In this document: one piece after another, positions 46,122-55,320 of the stretch
Numbering within the stretch: the first letter of the stretch is position 1
How the letters are laid out: each line of letters opens with the position of its first letter
Program-made: the position numbers and the translations under genes
Notes under the pieces: model-generated
Databases searched by the model: none
What the model saw: only the letters and a program-made list of their open reading frames with translations
Told to the model about the DNA's origin: nothing
DNA from: DSSM01 sp964484125
GTDB lineage: Bacteria; Bacteroidota; Ignavibacteria; Tepidaquicellales; Tepidaquicellaceae
Length of the DNA: 64,000 bases
NCBI GenBank assembly: GCA_964484125.1
Contig: CAZAEK010000002.1
Location: forward strand, 62,001-126,000
Direction of reading: 5' to 3'

Positions 46122-46229
46122 TAATTTTGCCGTTATTCGCCTCAGTTTTCGAACTTAGCTGTTCGTTAACACAATGAGATACGATACACGGTTACAAGCT
46201 CTCCGGGAGACCGGAGAGCATTTTTTTTA
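46122..46229 (+). ncRNA. Candidate small RNA or structured 3' UTR
   Basis: The 140-base gap after the repeat-protein gene contains a patch less AT-rich than its surroundings, from about 46130. It ends in a perfect hairpin and T-run (46198-46228). TAATTTTG at 46122-46129 is an exact TAnnTTTG -7 element, which would start a transcript near 46136 and give an RNA of about 95 bases. No clear -33 TTG is visible at the right distance, and the patch has no start codon with a good frame. The other reading is simply the 3' UTR of the upstream gene. Confidence 0.3.
46198..46228 (+). terminator. Strong rho-independent terminator
   Basis: GCTCTCCGG and CCGGAGAGC form a perfect nine-pair stem around GAGA, followed by A and eight T residues. 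The T-run runs into the stop codon of the convergent S9 peptidase gene. It ends the transcript of the repeat-protein gene and/or the candidate small RNA. There is no T-run for the opposite direction. Confidence 0.92.
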
Positions 46230-49085
46230 ATATCCGTTTATCAAACCTTTTTTGATTGCCGGGATTCCATATTTCATCCAATCCGGCATCGGAGCATCTT
46301 TCAGATAAAAATCAAAAAATTGTTTCATCCTGATTGAAAGGTCAACCCTGTTTGGCCATTTTGTCAAATTGTGTTCATCGCCATTATAATTAAGCATATA
46401 AGCAGTTTTATCCAGTCTTCTTAATGAATTAAAGAACTCAATACCCTGATACCATGGAACTGCACCGTCATTATCATTAGCCATAATAAGAATTGGTGTA
46501 GTGATTTTATTTGTAAAAAATAAAGGAGAATTCTGGAAATATAGTTCGAAACTATCCCAGAGTGTTCCTCCAATTCTGCTTTGACCTTGTTCATATTGAA
46601 ATATTCTTGTTAATCCTGATTCCCATCTTATTCCGCCGTATGCACTTGTCATATTTGAAACAGGAGCTCCTGACATAGCTGCTTTGAAAAAGTCAGTCTG
46701 AGTTACTAAGTAAGCTACCTGATAACCACCCCAGCTTTGTCCCTGAATGCCTACTCTATCTTTGTCAACATAATTTCTTTCGCATAATGCCATAGTGCCA
46801 CTCATTACTGCGTCATAGCAGCTTTTACCCGGATAACCAATTTTATAATCAATGTCAGGTATAAAAACTAAATAATCGTTTGAATTATAAAGTGGAAAAT
46901 TTATTACTGAGCGGCTTGGATTTGGTATATAATGTGTGTGAACCCTGTCAGTATATTTTTCGTAAAAATATACTATCATCGGGTATTTCTTACTTTCATC
47001 AAGGTCTTCTGGCTTGTATAATATTCCTTTTTGCGTTCTGCCATCGGGTAATGTCCATTTTACAATTTCTATATCGCCCCATTTATAATCCTTAGTTTGC
47101 GGATTTGCATCTGAGATTTTTTCAGGTGAAGAGAAGTTCGCATCAGTTTTCCACAAATCATAAAATTCACGGTAAGACATTCTCTGATATAAAATAATAT
47201 CTTTCTGTTTTGCTTTCAGAAAATTCATATAAGTGTTGTCAGATAAAAGTAATTCTTCAGGTTCTGAATCCTGTTCTAAGTTTAAACGATAAAATCCTTC
47301 CTTATAGTTTTCATAATTTTTCCCATACAATAGTATTTTACCAGCTAAATCATCAGAACTAAAACTGCCTTCAATATATTCTTTATCTTTATCGAGTATC
47401 TTATAACGATATTCAGTGTTTGTTGCTCTTCCATTTTTTGTGATATTTTGAGGTATTTCAACACCTTTGGGATCAACTTTCCATATATCATATCTGTCAT
47501 ATATCAGAACATATTCATCATTTTTTGTCCAGCCGGCAATTCCATAAGGTTGAGGATATGAAGGTACATCATTTAATTCGTCAAAAAGTTTTACATTAAC
47601 TGAAGATGTTACATTGTTTATTATTCCTGAGGAAGTTTCATATGAATAATATGACGAATCTTCTGGTTCGTAATACAGTATATAGTTCCCCTCAGGGGAT
47701 AATCCAAATACAGATTGTTTCTTAGTTAATGCAAGTCTCTTTTCTCCTGTATTAATATCAACTATATAATAATCTTTATACTGATTCTGAATCCAGGAGA
47801 TCAGTTTCAGATATGGCTTTTCAGAAACGCCAAGCGCAATTTCTCCCTCACCTTTTTTAATAAGTCTTATTTCGTCGATATTTTCATCTGCTAATTGAAT
47901 AAAACTATTTTTGTTACTGTGATATACTGCCAGATAGCTTTTCTTTTTATCTGAATCAAGTTCTTTTAACTGTTGCGTCTGAAGAGTTGCATCCTGCCAG
48001 TTCCATATATCTACTTTGAATTTTTCGTCTTCAGGTATTGTATCTTTCGGTTGTTGCATCTGCTTTGGTGCTGTTCCGAAAAATAATTTTGTACCGTTTT
48101 CCGAAAAGAATATTTTAGAGTTCTCACTTACTTCCCAGTCAAGTGGCATATTTAAAAATGATGTATCTGCAATCAACTTTGCTGATTCAGTTCCTCCTAA
48201 TGGATTCATAACGGGCTTGTCATTCCAATAGTATAATCCGTAACGCTTTACCTCTGTAGTATCTTTTGAAAATAAAAACGCAGCATTTTTACCGGAATCA
48301 TCAATTGTCAGTTTTTTTACTTTTCCTTTAGCATTGAAAATTTTCTGAGATTTATCTTTTCCAGTATCATAAATTATTACTTCTGAGATATCTGATGGAT
48401 TTTTAGATTTATCGCTTGTATCTTTTGTTACTTTGATATATGTAATAATATTACTTTTTTTAGAAAATGCTGCTTCTGTAACATTATTAATTTTTTGAAT
48501 TACGTTCCCTTTATTGTTTAATATAGTTAAAAGATTTCCATCTTTGGAAAAACTGCTTTTCTTAACAGAATCTTTTTCATTGCTTTGATCAGAAATTATT
48601 CCAACTACCGAATATTTTTCTTCTGGAATAGTTATACTTTTTAATCCTGCAATTTTAATTATTGTATCAGAATATACTTTTCCTTTTGCAACATCAATTA
48701 TTAATAAACCTGCGGTGTCTTTTGGCATTTCATCAGGTTTCTTTTTGTTGATTTTTGCTTTCCTGATAGTTTCATTTTCTGCTTTTATTTTAAAAACTAT
48801 AAAGTCACTATTTGCTGAGAAAACAGCATCATATCCTCTATCTACAGTAATTTCATTATTATTACCGAGATTTCTCAGAAAAAGTTTTCCATCACCTTTT
48901 AATGGACTGACCTCATAAAGAGTCCAGTTCCCATCATCGGATATCTTAACCTTACTAATAGTATTCCATTTCTCGTAAACACTATGATCTAAAATTTTTT
49001 TCTTACCTGTGTTATTTGAGTCCTGTGATATAGCTGGAATCGAAAAGCAAAGAATAAAAAATAATGAAATTAAAATTTTCTTCAT
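46227..49085 (-). CDS. Exported S9-family prolyl oligopeptidase-like peptidase
   Basis: A 952-residue serine peptidase with a signal peptide (to about residue 20). A long beta-propeller-like region makes up the first two thirds, and an alpha/beta-hydrolase domain occupies the last 270 residues. The catalytic triad is Ser784 (GQSWGGYQ), Asp873 (NDNDGAVPW) and His905 (GDEHNL), in the order and spacing of S9 peptidases. The propeller limits substrates to peptides. It is one of two S9 peptidases encoded head to head here (the other at 49262), with a 176-base divergent promoter region between them. Confidence 0.92.
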   Translation of the reverse strand: MKKILISLFFILCFSIPAISQDSNNTGKKKILDHSVYEKWNTISKVKISDDGNWTLYEVSPLKGDGKLFLRNLGNNNEITVDRGYDAVFSANSDFIVFKIKAENETIRKAKINKKKPDEMPKDTAGLLIIDVAKGKVYSDTIIKIAGLKSITIPEEKYSVVGIISDQSNEKDSVKKSSFSKDGNLLTILNNKGNVIQKINNVTEAAFSKKSNIITYIKVTKDTSDKSKNPSDISEVIIYDTGKDKSQKIFNAKGKVKKLTIDDSGKNAAFLFSKDTTEVKRYGLYYWNDKPVMNPLGGTESAKLIADTSFLNMPLDWEVSENSKIFFSENGTKLFFGTAPKQMQQPKDTIPEDEKFKVDIWNWQDATLQTQQLKELDSDKKKSYLAVYHSNKNSFIQLADENIDEIRLIKKGEGEIALGVSEKPYLKLISWIQNQYKDYYIVDINTGEKRLALTKKQSVFGLSPEGNYILYYEPEDSSYYSYETSSGIINNVTSSVNVKLFDELNDVPSYPQPYGIAGWTKNDEYVLIYDRYDIWKVDPKGVEIPQNITKNGRATNTEYRYKILDKDKEYIEGSFSSDDLAGKILLYGKNYENYKEGFYRLNLEQDSEPEELLLSDNTYMNFLKAKQKDIILYQRMSYREFYDLWKTDANFSSPEKISDANPQTKDYKWGDIEIVKWTLPDGRTQKGILYKPEDLDESKKYPMIVYFYEKYTDRVHTHYIPNPSRSVINFPLYNSNDYLVFIPDIDYKIGYPGKSCYDAVMSGTMALCERNYVDKDRVGIQGQSWGGYQVAYLVTQTDFFKAAMSGAPVSNMTSAYGGIRWESGLTRIFQYEQGQSRIGGTLWDSFELYFQNSPLFFTNKITTPILIMANDNDGAVPWYQGIEFFNSLRRLDKTAYMLNYNGDEHNLTKWPNRVDLSIRMKQFFDFYLKDAPMPDWMKYGIPAIKKGLINGY

Positions 49086-49261
49086 ATTTTTGATAATTAA
49101 TGTTAAAATATTTTATTAACAAAATAAATTTATTTCTTTGCAATTTCAATTTACTTATTGAAACAAAATAGTGTAATTCTGCGTTAATCTTAATATATTA
49201 TTTATACAATTGAATCAAAATTTAACTTAGATTAATTTAGTACTAAACAAAATTCATACCT

Positions 49262-51979
49262 ATGAAAAAAATAATATTTTTATTAATTGTTTTATTTTCA
49301 ACTTCGGTTCTGTTAGCACAAACATCTTTCAGAACCAATAATATCTTTGAACTTCCTCCAATTATTGATATCGAAGTATTTTTTGGAGATCCTGAAATTG
49401 CAGGTGCTCAGATATCTCCTGACGGGAATTATATTTCATTCAGGAAACCTTATGAAGGCATTATGAATATCTGGGTTAAAAAATTTGACGAACCTTTTGA
49501 AAATGCCAAACCTGTTACTGCTGAGACAAAAAGACCACTTACAAGTTATTTTTGGTCGAGAGATAGTAAATATATATTATTTGTACAGGATAATGGAGGT
49601 GACGAAAATTTCAGACTGTATGCTGTAAATCCATTTGGAGAAACAGATGCTACAGGAATACCTTTGAAGAAAGATTTGACTCCCTTTGAAAAGGTCAGAG
49701 TTTATATCCTTTCTGTTCCTCAGAATGATTATGATAAAATTTTGGTAGGCATAAATGACAGAGATCCTTCTATTCACGATGTATATGAAATAAAAATCAG
49801 CACAGGAGAAAGAAACCTTGTTTTGAAGAACGATATAAATGCAGCAAGTTTTATTGCTGATAAAAATGGTATAATACGTCTTGCAATGAAACAGACTGAA
49901 GATGGAGGTACAGAAATACTAAAAGTTAACGGAAATAATTTTGAGAGAATTTATTCTGTAAACAGTTTTGAGTCTGTTGATATTGAAGGATTTACCGAAG
50001 ATTCTAAGTTTGCTTATATTAATACAAATAAGGGTGATGATGTTAATTTATCGAGGTTAGAGTTGATGAATATCGAGACAGGAATGACTGAAGTAATAGA
50101 ATCAGATCCGGAAAATGAGGTTGATTTACAGGGTATATTGATATCTGATAAAACAAATAAGCTAATCGGAACAGTATATGTAGGTGATAGAATAAGATAT
50201 AACTTCAGAGATAACGATTGGAAAAGAGCATTTGATATTGCTAAAAGTAAATTACCTGACGGAGATATAAGAATTGCATCAATGTCTGAAGATGAGAACA
50301 AGTTAATTCTTTTTGTAAGCAGGGATGTAGATCAGGGGTCAGCTTATGTTTATGATATTAAAGCCGGAACTGTTGACTTTCTTTATAAGTCAAACCCGAA
50401 ATTACCCACAGAATATCTTGCTGAAATGAAGCCAATTAAATATTCTGCACGAGATGGAATGCAGATTCCTGGATACATTGTTTTTCCTAAAGGAATTGAA
50501 CCTGTGAATCTTCCAACTGTAATTTTCCCTCACGGAGGTCCCTGGGCACGTGATATGTGGGGATATAATCCTTATGCACAATTTCTTGCGAACAGGGGAT
50601 ATGCAGTATTGATTCCGAACTTCAGAGGTTCTACAGGATATGGTAAGAAGTTCCTTAATGCAGGTAATAATGAATGGGGTACCGGATATATGCAACACGA
50701 TTTAACAGATGGAGTAAAATATATGATTGATAAAGGATACACAGATAAAAATAAAGTTGCTATTATGGGTGGCTCATACGGAGGATATGCAACTCTTGCA
50801 GGTTTAGCTTTTACTCCGGAAATTTATGCCGCAGGTGTTTCAATAGTTGGACCTTCAAATTTAATTACTTTACTGAAATCAATACCACCTTATTGGGGAC
50901 CAATCAGAAAAATGTTTGATGTAAGACTCGGAAATATTGATAATCCGGACGATGTTGAAAGATTGAAAAAGCAATCCCCACTTTTTTCGGCAAAAAATAT
51001 AAAATCACCTCTGTTAGTAATTCAGGGCGCTAATGACCCGAGAGTAAAACAGGCAGAGTCTGATCAGATTGTTGCAACTTTACGCGAATTAAAAAGACCC
51101 GTAGAGTATATTTTAGCACCGGATGAAGGACATGGATTTGCAGGGAAAATTAACAGAATGGCAATGATAGCTAAAATTGACAAGTTCCTTGCAAAATTCC
51201 TTGGCGGAAGGTCTCAGGAATCGTATTCATCTGAGATATTGACAAGACTTATTGAGTTAACTGTTGATGTAAATTCTGTAAAAATGCCCGAAAATGTCCA
51301 GATTCAGAAGACAGATAATAAAGGTGCTTCTTTAGATATTAATTTTGCAGGATATAAGGATGCTAAATTAAATTATGATGTTAAAATTTCCGTTCAGGGA
51401 AGGGAATTTAACATAAACGGATCGAGGGAATACAAAACAGAAGACGATAAAATTTTAATAACAGACGAAGCAAAAACGCCAATGGGAAACAGTTCAGATG
51501 TTTCAACTATTGATGCTAAAACATTTATGCCTGTTTCAAGAGTCTCGACTCAGGGAGGTAAAGATGTTCTTAAATTAAATTTCACTAAAGATAAAATAAC
51601 AGGTAGAATAGAAGGACCTTTCAATACAATAAATATAGATAAACAACTTGATGGGACAGTATTTAGTGACGGTTCGAATCTGGATCTGATAATTATGTTA
51701 CTGAACTATAAAGAAGGATTTAAAACTTTCCTTCGCAGTTTTGATTATATGACTCAGGAGATTAAAAATCTTTCAGTTGAAGTATCAGGTAAGGAAAATG
51801 TTTCAATAAAAGCAGGAAAATTTGATTGTTACAAAGTAATAGTTACAAATACTGAGGGCGATAAAGATTTTTACTGGATAAGTATTGAGAAAAATCCTAA
51901 AATCATTAAAAGCGAAACAGGATTGCCATCTATGATGGGCGGTGGAAAAATTACTTCTGAACTTGTTTCTTTCAACTGA
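49262..51979 (+). CDS. Exported S9-family peptidase with extra C-terminal domain
   Basis: A 905-residue S9 peptidase. A signal peptide ends at VLLAQ. Beta-propeller sequence with ISPDGNYISFRKP and YFWSRDSKYILFVQD follows, then the hydrolase domain with HGGPWARD, Ser505 (GGSYGGY), Asp592 (GANDPRV) and His624 (DEGHGF). Family members normally end about 30 residues after the His. This one continues for about 255 residues in a beta-rich domain whose end (IKAGKFDCYKVIVTNTEGDKDFYWISIEKNPKIIKSE) resembles DUF3108-type lipid-binding-like folds. The fusion is real, as the frame is continuous. Its role is unknown. A terminator follows. Confidence 0.9.
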   Translation: MKKIIFLLIVLFSTSVLLAQTSFRTNNIFELPPIIDIEVFFGDPEIAGAQISPDGNYISFRKPYEGIMNIWVKKFDEPFENAKPVTAETKRPLTSYFWSRDSKYILFVQDNGGDENFRLYAVNPFGETDATGIPLKKDLTPFEKVRVYILSVPQNDYDKILVGINDRDPSIHDVYEIKISTGERNLVLKNDINAASFIADKNGIIRLAMKQTEDGGTEILKVNGNNFERIYSVNSFESVDIEGFTEDSKFAYINTNKGDDVNLSRLELMNIETGMTEVIESDPENEVDLQGILISDKTNKLIGTVYVGDRIRYNFRDNDWKRAFDIAKSKLPDGDIRIASMSEDENKLILFVSRDVDQGSAYVYDIKAGTVDFLYKSNPKLPTEYLAEMKPIKYSARDGMQIPGYIVFPKGIEPVNLPTVIFPHGGPWARDMWGYNPYAQFLANRGYAVLIPNFRGSTGYGKKFLNAGNNEWGTGYMQHDLTDGVKYMIDKGYTDKNKVAIMGGSYGGYATLAGLAFTPEIYAAGVSIVGPSNLITLLKSIPPYWGPIRKMFDVRLGNIDNPDDVERLKKQSPLFSAKNIKSPLLVIQGANDPRVKQAESDQIVATLRELKRPVEYILAPDEGHGFAGKINRMAMIAKIDKFLAKFLGGRSQESYSSEILTRLIELTVDVNSVKMPENVQIQKTDNKGASLDINFAGYKDAKLNYDVKISVQGREFNINGSREYKTEDDKILITDEAKTPMGNSSDVSTIDAKTFMPVSRVSTQGGKDVLKLNFTKDKITGRIEGPFNTINIDKQLDGTVFSDGSNLDLIIMLLNYKEGFKTFLRSFDYMTQEIKNLSVEVSGKENVSIKAGKFDCYKVIVTNTEGDKDFYWISIEKNPKIIKSETGLPSMMGGGKITSELVSFN

Positions 51980-52005
51980 TTTATAAAATTATATTTTGTA
52001 TTTTA

Positions 52006-52041
52006 AATGTTTCGGATTGGTTTACAGTCCGGAACATTTTT
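52006..52041 (+). terminator. Rho-independent terminator immediately before glcD-like gene
   Basis: AATGTTTCGGA at 52006-52016 pairs with TCCGGAACATT at 52028-52038 (one G-U pair) around an 11-base loop, followed by TTTTAT. It ends the S9 peptidase transcript. It also shows that the coding region of the next gene begins at the ATG at 52050, because an upstream TTG start at 51996 would place this hairpin inside the protein. Confidence 0.8.
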
Positions 52042-52049
52042 ATATTAAT

Positions 52050-53435
52050 ATGATTGATATTAATGTATTGCAAAAGTTAGAAAATATTTGCGGTAAAGAA
52101 TCCGTTTTTACTGATTCTGAAACTTTAATTTTATTTTCAAAAGATGAAACAGAAGATTTTTCCTTTTTACCTGACGTTGTTGTAAAACCGGATTCTACTG
52201 ATAAGATAGCTTTAATCGTTAAACTAGCTAATGAATATAAAATTCCAGTAATACCTCGCGGAGGTGGAACAGGATTATCCGGAGGCTCTCTTGCAATAAA
52301 TGGCGGCATAATGATTTCTATGGAAAAGTTTAATAAAATACTTAACATAGATAAAGAAAATTTTCAGGCAACAATAGAGCCGGGAGTAATAACACAGGTA
52401 TTTCAGGAAACACTTGAAAAATCTGGTTTATTTTATCCTGTTGATCCTGCTTCTAGAGGAAGTTGTTTTATAGGAGGAAATCTGGCTGAGAACTCAGGTG
52501 GTCCACGTGCAGTTAAATATGGTACTACAAAAGACTATGTACTTTCAATTGAGTTTATATCCCCGACAGGTGATATAATAAAAGCAGGTGCAACTACAAT
52601 TAAAAATGTTACAGGATATAATCTTACACAACTGATAATTGGAAGTGAAGGAACACTCGGAATTATAACAAAAATAACTTTCAGGGTGTTGCCTCTACCT
52701 CAATTTAAAAAATTAATTTTAGTAGCTTTTAGCAGTCCGGAAAAAGCAGCTGCAGCGGTCTCGGAGATATTTCTTAAAGGAGTTATCCCCTCTGCATTGG
52801 AATTTCTTGAAAAAGATGCAGTTAAAACAACAGAAAACCATATTGGAGCGATTTTCCCGAACAGTGATTATGATGCACATTTATTCATAGAGGTTGATGG
52901 TTATTATAATGAAATTCTTGAAATGGATATAGAGAAGATTGCAGAAGTGCTTTACAGATTTGATTGTAGTGAAATAATACTTGCAGATACACCGGAAAAA
53001 ATGGAGTCACTGTGGGCTCTTAGAAGAGCTGTAGGTGAGGCAGTAAAATCAATCTCTCAATACAGAGAAGAAGATACTGTAGTACCAAGGGCTAAGTTAC
53101 CTGAACTTTTGAAAGGAGTAAAAGATATCTGCACAAAATATAATATTCGTTCGATATGTTATGGACATGCTGGCGACGGAAATCTTCATATTAATTTGCT
53201 CAAAGAAAATCATAATGACGGGTTCTGGAATAAAGAAGGAATTGAAGCAGTGAAGGAGATTTTCAGGCTTACGGTAAGTCTTGGGGGAACAATATCAGGA
53301 GAGCACGGGATTGGCTATTCACAAAAAAATTATCTGAATATTGCATTATCCGATGAAACAATTTCGTTGATGAGAAAAATTAAAACAACTCTTGATCCAA
53401 ATAATATATTGAATCCAGGTAAAATTTTTAATTAA
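52050..53435 (+). CDS. FAD-linked oxidase, glycolate/D-lactate dehydrogenase type (GlcD-like)
   Basis: A 461-residue flavoprotein. The FAD-binding type-4 (PCMH) domain has IPVIPRGGGTGLSGGS and FIGGNLAENSGGPRAVKYGTT, then VTGYNLTQLIIGSEGTLGII. The C-terminal FAD-oxidase domain has the GHAGDGNLHIN and GGTISGEHGIGYSQK motifs. Likely reaction: oxidation of a 2-hydroxy acid (glycolate or D-lactate) to the keto acid. No GlcE or GlcF partner is adjacent. I chose ATG 52050 over TTG 51996 because a terminator hairpin fills the gap. Thioesterase and nadC genes follow closely. Confidence 0.9.
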   Translation: MIDINVLQKLENICGKESVFTDSETLILFSKDETEDFSFLPDVVVKPDSTDKIALIVKLANEYKIPVIPRGGGTGLSGGSLAINGGIMISMEKFNKILNIDKENFQATIEPGVITQVFQETLEKSGLFYPVDPASRGSCFIGGNLAENSGGPRAVKYGTTKDYVLSIEFISPTGDIIKAGATTIKNVTGYNLTQLIIGSEGTLGIITKITFRVLPLPQFKKLILVAFSSPEKAAAAVSEIFLKGVIPSALEFLEKDAVKTTENHIGAIFPNSDYDAHLFIEVDGYYNEILEMDIEKIAEVLYRFDCSEIILADTPEKMESLWALRRAVGEAVKSISQYREEDTVVPRAKLPELLKGVKDICTKYNIRSICYGHAGDGNLHINLLKENHNDGFWNKEGIEAVKEIFRLTVSLGGTISGEHGIGYSQKNYLNIALSDETISLMRKIKTTLDPNNILNPGKIFN

Positions 53436-53441
53436 AAATAT

Positions 53442-53852
53442 ATGTATTCAACCGAAATTGAAATAAGGGTTTTATATGCACATACTGATAAAATGGGAGT
53501 TGTGTATTATGCAAGGTATTATGAATATTTTGAAGCCGGAAGAAATGACATGCTGAGAAAAATAGGATACCCATATACAAAACTTGAAGAAAATAATATA
53601 GCATTACCGGTTATAGAATCACATTGTGAATATTATAGGTCTGCATATTATGACGAGATTATAAAGATAAAAAGTATTCTTAAAGAAATACCCGGAGTCA
53701 GGATACAGATTTTTTATGAGGTATCAAGAGGAAATGATATTCTTGCCGAAGGTTATACGATTCATTCTTTCGTAAACTTTGAAAAAATGAAACCCGTAAG
53801 ACCTCCTGCTGATTTATTAAAATTAATAAAAGAGAAATTTAAAAATGAATAA
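53442..53852 (+). CDS. Acyl-CoA thioesterase of the YbgC/4HBT hot-dog family
   Basis: A 136-residue single hot-dog protein. The active-site motif is YAHTDKMGVVYYARYYEYFE, with the Asp (residue about 14) and the GVVYxARY segment of 4-hydroxybenzoyl-CoA thioesterase relatives such as YbgC. It hydrolyses short- to medium-chain acyl-CoA thioesters in the cytoplasm. It overlaps the nadC gene by eight bases. A role linked to its neighbours is not obvious. Confidence 0.9.
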   Translation: MYSTEIEIRVLYAHTDKMGVVYYARYYEYFEAGRNDMLRKIGYPYTKLEENNIALPVIESHCEYYRSAYYDEIIKIKSILKEIPGVRIQIFYEVSRGNDILAEGYTIHSFVNFEKMKPVRPPADLLKLIKEKFKNE

Positions 53853-54720
53853 CTTTTACAAAGATTTTGATTTTGCCGAAGCAGAGAAATTGATTAAGCT
53901 GGCTTTGAGGGAAGATATAGGAAAGGGTGATATAACAAGTGAAACTTTGATTCCCCGAAATAGTATTTCTCAAGCGCGTCTGTTGTTAAAAGAGAACAGT
54001 TTTATTTCAGGTTTAAAGATATTTGAAATGGTTTTTAAAATTATTGATAAAAGTATCGGGATTACAGAAAAAGTTGAAGAAGGTAAATTGTACAGAAAGG
54101 GAACAGTGTTATGTAAAATAAAAGGTAATACTATATCGCTATTGAAGGGTGAAAGAACTGCACTGAACATTTTACAGAGGATGTCAGGTATTTCAAATAA
54201 TGTATATAATATAATTAAAATAATCGGCAAAAAACCCGGATTGCTTGATACGAGGAAAACAACTCCGAATTTCAGAATTTTTGAAAAGCTTGCAGTTAAA
54301 ATAGGTGGTGGTATAAATCACAGAAAAGGGCTTTATGATATGATGCTTATAAAAGACAATCACATAGAAGCTTGCGGGAACATATCAGGAGTAATAGAGG
54401 TATTAAAAAAGAAGAAAAATAACAGAAAATTACTCGGTTTAAAAAAAGAGATTGAAGTAAAAAACATAGAAGAAGCAATGATTGTTAAAAAATACGGAAA
54501 GGATTTAATTGATATAGTAATGCTTGATAATTTTACCCCTGATGATATTAAGAAAGTAATTAAATTACTTAAAGGCAGTTTTAAACTTGAAGCGTCAGGC
54601 GGAATTAATTTATCAAATATAAGGGAATATGCCCAAATAGAAGGATTAGATTATATTTCTTCAGGTTCTTTGACACATAGTGTTAAATCAACAGATATAT
54701 CATTTGATTTTTTTACTTGA
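53845..54720 (+). CDS. nadC: Nicotinate-nucleotide pyrophosphorylase (quinolinate phosphoribosyltransferase)
   Basis: A 291-residue QPRTase of de novo NAD synthesis, which converts quinolinate and PRPP to nicotinate mononucleotide. Key blocks: REDIGKGDITSETL, GERTALNILQRMSGI, LDTRKTTPNFRIFEKLAVKIGGG with the substrate-binding Arg and Lys, and IKDNH. C-terminal LEASGGI and ISSGSLTHS close the phosphate site. nadA and nadB are not in the window. Confidence 0.96.
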   Translation: MNNFYKDFDFAEAEKLIKLALREDIGKGDITSETLIPRNSISQARLLLKENSFISGLKIFEMVFKIIDKSIGITEKVEEGKLYRKGTVLCKIKGNTISLLKGERTALNILQRMSGISNNVYNIIKIIGKKPGLLDTRKTTPNFRIFEKLAVKIGGGINHRKGLYDMMLIKDNHIEACGNISGVIEVLKKKKNNRKLLGLKKEIEVKNIEEAMIVKKYGKDLIDIVMLDNFTPDDIKKVIKLLKGSFKLEASGGINLSNIREYAQIEGLDYISSGSLTHSVKSTDISFDFFT

Positions 54721-54772
54721 AAAAATGATATTTTAAAAATAAATTCCATTTTTCAAATTAAATAAAAAAACC

Positions 54773-55300
54773 ATGAACTATTTGAACCGCTTTAAGTATC
54801 TCCTTTCGCTTGTGATAATTCTCTCCTTAGTATTTGCATGCGGGAAGAAAGAATCTTCATCGGAAAAAGATTCAAAGAAAGAAACAACCGAAAAAACAGA
54901 AACAACCGAAAAAACAGAAAAAAAAGAAACCTCATCTTCTTCCGGAGAAGGTAAACTTTATTTCTGTGAGGATTATGTTGGTGGAAAAGAAATAAATGTA
55001 AGTGAAGTATTTACGCCGGGATGGTTAACCGTTATGGTAGATTTAAGACCTGCAAAGAAAACAATTGGAGTTGGCAAAGTGGAATTAAGACTTACAAAGA
55101 TAAAAGACGAAAATGGCGAAAGGATAAGTGAGAAAATAATTGACACTATTCCGTTTGAGGTTCAGCCGGATTGGGATTACACATATTTTAAAGACACAAA
55201 GAACCTGAAATTCTCAAGTCCCGGATATTATAAAGTTACATTACAAAAAGTTGACGGAACTCCTATTGTTAGCGGAGAAGTAAAGGTTGTCAGCAGATAA
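54773..55300 (+). CDS. Lipoprotein carrying a free LYFCE domain
   Basis: A 175-residue lipoprotein (Cys23 after VFAC). A 35-residue Lys/Glu/Thr/Ser linker, partly encoded by an 18-base tandem repeat, leads to a domain of about 115 residues that I call LYFCE. It starts GKLYFCEDY and continues FTPGWLTVMVD, KTIGVGKVE, DYTYF, NLKF, PGYYKVTL and GEVKVV. By hand alignment more than half of its residues equal the C-terminal periplasmic domain of the Ser/Thr kinase at 61883. It also matches the secreted protein encoded 20 bases downstream. I know no family for it. Probably a periplasmic partner or decoy of the kinase sensor. Confidence 0.8.
   Translation: MNYLNRFKYLLSLVIILSLVFACGKKESSSEKDSKKETTEKTETTEKTEKKETSSSSGEGKLYFCEDYVGGKEINVSEVFTPGWLTVMVDLRPAKKTIGVGKVELRLTKIKDENGERISEKIIDTIPFEVQPDWDYTYFKDTKNLKFSSPGYYKVTLQKVDGTPIVSGEVKVVSR
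54881..54916 (+). repeat. Tandem 18-base repeat in lipoprotein linker
   Basis: Two perfect adjacent copies of an 18-base unit (starting GAAACAACCG) encode the repeated TTEKTE linker of the LYFCE lipoprotein. Loss or gain of a unit would change linker length by six residues without a frameshift. Confidence 0.8.
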
Positions 55301-55320
55301 ACATAAATTTATAAAATAAA

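Noticed and set aside
46880..47095. 71-codon frame antisense to the S9 peptidase
   Set aside because: It is a mirror of well-supported S9 coding sequence, with no start context or motifs.
51996..52049. TTG start for the GlcD-like gene
   Set aside because: The extra 18 codons are the terminator hairpin of the preceding gene.
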